Part shown: piece by piece, positions 61,462 through 64,000 of the stretch
How positions within the stretch are numbered: position 1 is the stretch's first letter
Layout: every line of letters begins with the position of its first letter
NCBI RefSeq assembly: GCF_001439665.1
Contig: NZ_LMAK01000017.1
Coordinates: forward strand, 1 to 64,000
Length of the DNA stretch: 64,000 nucleotides
Source: Formosa algae
Lineage (GTDB): Bacteria; Bacteroidota; Bacteroidia; Flavobacteriales; Flavobacteriaceae
Reading direction: 5' to 3'
Notes under the pieces: model-generated
Seen by the model: the letters and a program-made list of their open reading frames with translations, nothing else
Told to the model about the DNA's origin: nothing
Database searches by the model: none
Translations under genes and position numbers: made by a program

Positions 61462-64000
61462 TTAAGCCGAATTTCTACTCGCATTAATATTTCCGAATAA
61501 TGAACGTGTGACTAAGGCTTCATAAATTTTAATTTGCTCCTCGTCTCTAACTTCTGCTTTTTCTAATTCTTGAATCTTTCTTAAAGCAAATTGCTGAATG
61601 GTTAACAATGGTAAAACAATAGCTTCTCTAATTTCAATAGACGCTTTACCAGCAGGCTCATCTTCCATTAGTTTTTCATAGCCTGTAAGTTTTAAAAGTA
61701 ACCCTTTTGTAAGCTCATACTCTGCATGAATAATTCTCCAAAAATCGCCAAACTCAGCATCATCTGCCATGTACTTAGTTAAATCGAAGAACGATTTAGA
61801 AAGCGACATCATACTGTTTTCAATTAGCGTTTTAAAGAAACTAGAAGATTTGTAAAGCGCTATAACTTTATCAAACTCTCCGGCTTCATCATATTTCTTT
61901 AATGCTGTTCCTACACCAAAGAATCCTGGTACGTTTTGTTTTAATTGGCTCCAAGACCCTACAAAAGGAATGGCTCTTAAATCTTCAAAAACTAAAGCAT
62001 CAGACTTACCACGTTTAGACGGACGACTACCAATATTTGTTTTAGCATAGTATTTTAACGTACTCATACGCTCTAAATACGGCACAAACATCGGGTGATT
62101 TTTAAAGTCGACATATGTTTTTAAACTAATTTCGGCTAAATCATTCATTACAACAGTATTGTCTTCAGACATGGCTGCATTCGTATCGTTTAAACGGTTA
62201 TAAATTCCCGAACTAATTAATTGTTCTAAGTTATATTGAGACGAATCTAAAGTTCCGAAATTAGAACTAATGGTTTGTCCTTGTATAGTCAATTGCACTT
62301 CTTTATCTTCAATTGTAGGTCCTAAAGAAGCATAGAATTGGTGTGTTTTTCCTCCACCACGTGCAGGAGGTCCACCACGACCATCGAAGAATAACACGGT
62401 AACATCATATTTTCTAGATATTTCTGTTAAACGTTCTTTCGCTTTAAAGATTGCCCAGTTTGCCATTAGGTATCCTCCATCTTTTGTACCATCAGAGAAT
62501 CCTAACATTATGGTTTGTCTGTTTCCTCTAGATTTTAAATGCGCACTATAAGCAGGATTTGTATACAATTCCTCCATCACTAAATGGGCATTTTTTAAAT
62601 CGGTAATCGTTTCAAATAACGGACCAATATCTACCGTTAATTTATCATGGAACGCTACTAATTTCAACATAGCAAACAACTGCATTACGTTTAAAGTGGT
62701 TTGGTTGTTACTAATAATATATCTATTTGCAGCTTGTTCACCATTATGATCTTGGATTTGCTTAATCGCAACCATAGAGTTTAAGGTCTTTAATACATCT
62801 TCTCCTTCGAAAATTGACATATCTACAGCGCCTTCTACTTTAGATAAAATAGCAACTTGTTCTTCTTGCGATAAACTGTTGTAGTTTGCTGGAAAAATAT
62901 CACTTCCAGAAGCAATCAATGTATCCACCATATCTGTAAATACCTGATCGTGCGCACGGCTATCTTGTCTGATATCTAAAGCAGCAAAATGGAATCCGAA
63001 TAATTTTATTTTATTAATAAAACTTTGCACTTCTGTCACGTAAAGTGATTGGTGCTTTTCTATTAATGTTTCTTTAATTAAATGTAATTCCGACTCTAAC
63101 TCTTGTAAAGAAATAATAGAGTTGTCTTTAACATCTATCATTTGTTTGTATAACTTCTCTTCAATTAAAGAGATACGCTCTTCTACACCTGTAAATGTTA
63201 ATCTACGTTTTAAACGGCGTGAATCACGATAGTAGTTTTTTATTACAGTTTGCTTTAAACGATCGGCAACTTTTAATGTAATTTCTGGAGTTACGAACGG
63301 GTTTCCATCACGGTCTCCTCCTGGCCAGAATCCGATATTTAAAATATCATTATCTATTTCCTTATTATCAAATATATTTTGTTGAATATAATCGTATATA
63401 GATCCAAACGAATAATAAAACACATTTTCTAGATACCATATTAAACTAATAGCCTCATCGTAAGGTGTTGGTTTTGTATGCTTATAAAAAGGTGTTTTTC
63501 CTAATTGCGCTAACAAATCGTTTATTAACAACAAATCGTTTTCTTGGATGGCCGTTGTTAAATCAGTTATAATTCCTAAAACAGAACCTGGATAGAATTG
63601 CGTTGGATGCGCTGTAAGTACAATACGTACTTTAAATTCTTCAAGATATTGTTTTAAGAGTTCTGTTCTATTTTCAGAGCTCGCCGTTTCTTTTAAACTA
63701 CGCAATGTACCAATACCTTCCATGTTATTTACAACTGGGAAAGCAGCATCTTCAATAGCATCAAATAATACGACTTGTCTTTCTATATATTGAATAAATC
63801 TGAATAATAAATTTATTTGACTTTCATCTGAGCGTCTCGCTTGATATTTCTCAAAAAAAGACTCAACAATCGTTGTGGGATTATCTCCATTTTTAAACCC
63901 TTTTTCACATGTTTCATGAAAAAGTGGTAATAAAACACCCGTTTTTGTAATCGAGTCAAACGGTAACGTCATGAAAATACTATTGTATATCTGATACTTA
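61462..64000 (-). CDS. ppc: Phosphoenolpyruvate carboxylase (5' end outside the window)
   Basis: The enzyme makes oxaloacetate from PEP and bicarbonate to refill the TCA cycle. Motifs are VLTAHPTQFYPGS (about residue 117 from the first in-window ATG), with the catalytic histidine, GFWPGGDRDGNPF, and FFDGRGGPPARGGGKTHQFY with the catalytic arginine and glycine loop, all intact, then a C-terminal helical domain. An ATG exists at 63970-63972, but the frame stays open upstream to the window edge. The extra residues KYQIYNSIF just before MTLPF match the pattern I recall of longer flavobacterial PEPC starts, so the true start is beyond 64000. Confidence 0.96.
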   Translation of the reverse strand, partial: KYQIYNSIFMTLPFDSITKTGVLLPLFHETCEKGFKNGDNPTTIVESFFEKYQARRSDESQINLLFRFIQYIERQVVLFDAIEDAAFPVVNNMEGIGTLRSLKETASSENRTELLKQYLEEFKVRIVLTAHPTQFYPGSVLGIITDLTTAIQENDLLLINDLLAQLGKTPFYKHTKPTPYDEAISLIWYLENVFYYSFGSIYDYIQQNIFDNKEIDNDILNIGFWPGGDRDGNPFVTPEITLKVADRLKQTVIKNYYRDSRRLKRRLTFTGVEERISLIEEKLYKQMIDVKDNSIISLQELESELHLIKETLIEKHQSLYVTEVQSFINKIKLFGFHFAALDIRQDSRAHDQVFTDMVDTLIASGSDIFPANYNSLSQEEQVAILSKVEGAVDMSIFEGEDVLKTLNSMVAIKQIQDHNGEQAANRYIISNNQTTLNVMQLFAMLKLVAFHDKLTVDIGPLFETITDLKNAHLVMEELYTNPAYSAHLKSRGNRQTIMLGFSDGTKDGGYLMANWAIFKAKERLTEISRKYDVTVLFFDGRGGPPARGGGKTHQFYASLGPTIEDKEVQLTIQGQTISSNFGTLDSSQYNLEQLISSGIYNRLNDTNAAMSEDNTVVMNDLAEISLKTYVDFKNHPMFVPYLERMSTLKYYAKTNIGSRPSKRGKSDALVFEDLRAIPFVGSWSQLKQNVPGFFGVGTALKKYDEAGEFDKVIALYKSSSFFKTLIENSMMSLSKSFFDLTKYMADDAEFGDFWRIIHAEYELTKGLLLKLTGYEKLMEDEPAGKASIEIREAIVLPLLTIQQFALRKIQELEKAEVRDEEQIKIYEALVTRSLFGNINASRNSA

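Noticed and set aside
1-64000. CRISPR array, rRNA operon or insertion sequence
   Set aside because: No regularly spaced repeats, rRNA-like sequence or transposase frame was seen on either strand.

Overview
The window looks like a chromosomal segment of a marine-type Flavobacteriaceae bacterium (Bacteroidota). It is AT-rich, with Bacteroidota -7 boxes (TAnnTTTG) before many genes, two secreted metalloproteases with C-terminal type IX secretion sorting domains, a SusC/SusD pair next to a sulfatase, and the usual flavobacterial housekeeping genes. The genus cannot be fixed from the sequence alone.

Layout. 1-2.8 kb is the right end of an integrated mobile element lying against the 3' end of a tRNA-Leu gene. 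It carries a partial unknown gene, an excisionase-like HTH protein, a putative phage gene II/X-type replication protein and small unknown genes. 3-5.3 kb holds prs, rplY and pth. 5.4-11.1 kb holds two convergent secreted metalloproteases. 11.2-22.9 kb is mostly core genes: ribF with an HTTM membrane protein, serS, a TPR protein, a GNAT, a frameshifted fucU, a decayed second GNAT, a DUF4286 gene, rsmA, mgtE, a 2-hydroxyacid dehydrogenase, and DUF1801 and VOC proteins. 23-36.8 kb holds AsmA, an OlsF-like bifunctional acyltransferase, aspartate kinase with a GNAT, fbp, TerB, mfd, a thioredoxin-like lipid-exported protein and another GNAT.

36.9-47.2 kb is a small nutrient-utilisation locus, all on the minus strand: secreted alpha/beta hydrolase, membrane-spanning TPR-HTH regulator, SusC, SusD, S1-type sulfatase and an Asp/Glu racemase-family protein. 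The hydrolase and susC share an unusually well conserved upstream region of about 99 bp: three blocks with identical spacings. This suggests one regulator controls both and is the most interesting regulatory signal in the window.

47.3-64 kb returns to dispersed genes: a second 2-hydroxyacid dehydrogenase, YraN, an S9 peptidase, a zinc-ribbon/membrane protein pair, an orphan PD-(D/E)XK-like protein, an LD-carboxypeptidase, metG, an NlpE-META lipoprotein, tex, a histone-deacetylase-like enzyme, an EamA transporter, ferritin, a tiny Cys-rich protein, and ppc. The ppc gene runs off the right edge: its reading frame stays open past the first apparent ATG.

No rRNA, CRISPR array, insertion sequence or complete defence system was seen. 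Function calls come from reading motifs by eye and from memory of protein families; no database search was run.
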